Source: an uncultured bacterium
Lineage (GTDB): Bacteria > Bacillota > Clostridia > Oscillospirales > Oscillospiraceae
NCBI GenBank assembly: GCA_905214155.1
Contig: CAJMLC010000052.1
Location: 1 to 11,116 of the forward strand
Reading direction: 5' to 3'
DNA length: 11,116 bases
Shown here: positions 10,800-11,116 of the stretch, in pieces
Position numbering within the stretch: position 1 is the stretch's first letter
Layout of the letters: every line of letters starts with the position of its first letter
Program-made: the position numbers and the translations under genes
Notes under the pieces: generated by a model
Databases searched by the model: none
What the model was told of the DNA's origin: nothing
What the model saw: only the letters and a program-made list of their open reading frames with translations

Positions 10800-11116
10800 C
10801 AGAACAGTCCGCCGAGGTTCAGCCCGCCGGTCAGCTTCGACATGCTCGCCGCCTGTTCGGCGTCGGCCTTGCGCAGCGCCTCGTTCGCCGCCGCGACGAC
10901 CATATCTTGAAGCATCTCCACATCGTCGGGATCGACGGCCTCCGGGTCGATCGTGATGCGCAGCAGCTCGCGCTTCCCGTTCGCCACCGCCGTCACCACG
11001 CCGCCGCCCGCGGTCGCTTCATATTCCTTCGTCTCCATCTCCTGCTGCATCTTCAGAAGATCCTGCTGCATCTTCTGCGCCTGCTTCATCATCTGCATCT
11101 GGTTCATGCCGCCCAT
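10799..11116 (-). CDS. ybaB: YbaB/EbfC-family nucleoid-associated protein
   Basis: At least 105 residues of the YbaB/EbfC family, small dimeric DNA-binding proteins that usually lie between dnaX and recR. A Met/Gln/Lys-rich N-terminal helix (QMMKQAQKMQQDLLKMQQEM) precedes a beta region (EATAGGGVVTAVANGKRELLRITIDPEA) and a C-terminal helix (VEMLQDMVVAAANEALRKA), ending in a Gly/Leu tail. The first ATG seen is exactly at the window edge, so the true start may lie outside and the gene should be treated as possibly 5'-partial. It is coupled to recR by a one-base overlap. Confidence 0.93.
   Translation of the reverse strand: MGGMNQMQMMKQAQKMQQDLLKMQQEMETKEYEATAGGGVVTAVANGKRELLRITIDPEAVDPDDVEMLQDMVVAAANEALRKADAEQAASMSKLTGGLNLGGLF

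Noticed and set aside
1..11116. CRISPR array, prophage, transposase, riboswitch
   Set aside because: No regularly spaced direct repeats, no phage or transposase genes, and no recognisable riboswitch core was seen in the leaders.

Overview
The window reads as a GC-rich chromosomal segment of a Gram-positive anaerobe, most likely a gut Clostridia/Oscillospiraceae-type bacterium. The reasons are the strong AGGAGG-type ribosome binding sites, consensus SigA-type promoters with 17-bp spacers, the ybaB-recR pair, a comEB-type dCMP deaminase, a ferredoxin/zinc-ribbon pair beside a Crp/Fnr regulator, and a twin-hairpin intergenic repeat of a kind I recall from such genomes. This placement is inference from gene content, not from a database search.

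Layout. 1-47 (-): 5' part of a tRNA-Ala(GGC) with its own promoter. 152-1222 (-): secreted protein with a copper-amine-oxidase-N-like domain and a degenerate polysaccharide-deacetylase-like domain. It diverges from a dCMP deaminase (1364-1834, +) across back-to-back promoters enclosed by a 12-bp inverted repeat. 1881-5220: heavy-metal module, consisting of a PIB-type Zn/Cd ATPase (-), a stand-alone HMA metal-binding protein (-) and a divergently transcribed ArsR-AraC fusion regulator (+). A 160-bp MITE-like hairpin element lies between the HMA gene and the ATPase gene. 5291-7520 (-): dusB, ECF sigma factor and zinc anti-sigma factor, joined by 4-nt stop/start overlaps and driven by a promoter at 7552-7580.

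7610-7753 carries a twin-hairpin repeat. 7754-8737 (-): Crp/Fnr-family regulator followed by a small protein with a C-terminal membrane helix. Diverging from it, 8828-9809 (+) encodes a zinc-ribbon protein and a ferredoxin-like iron-sulfur protein. The intergenic region holds a 5-4-5 palindrome centred exactly at -41.5 of the predicted iron-sulfur operon promoter, the classical class II activator position. 9810-10199 is a non-coding, palindrome-rich stretch (a 50-bp perfect palindrome, two further hairpins and a bidirectional terminator). 10200-11116 (-): ybaB/ebfC and recR, overlapping by one base.

No phage genes, CRISPR array or transposase gene were seen. The least ordinary items are the ArsR-AraC fusion regulator with its overlapping promoters that share a palindromic -10 box, the apparently inactive NodB-like secreted protein, the Crp/Fnr/zinc-ribbon/ferredoxin module, and the structured intergenic repeats.
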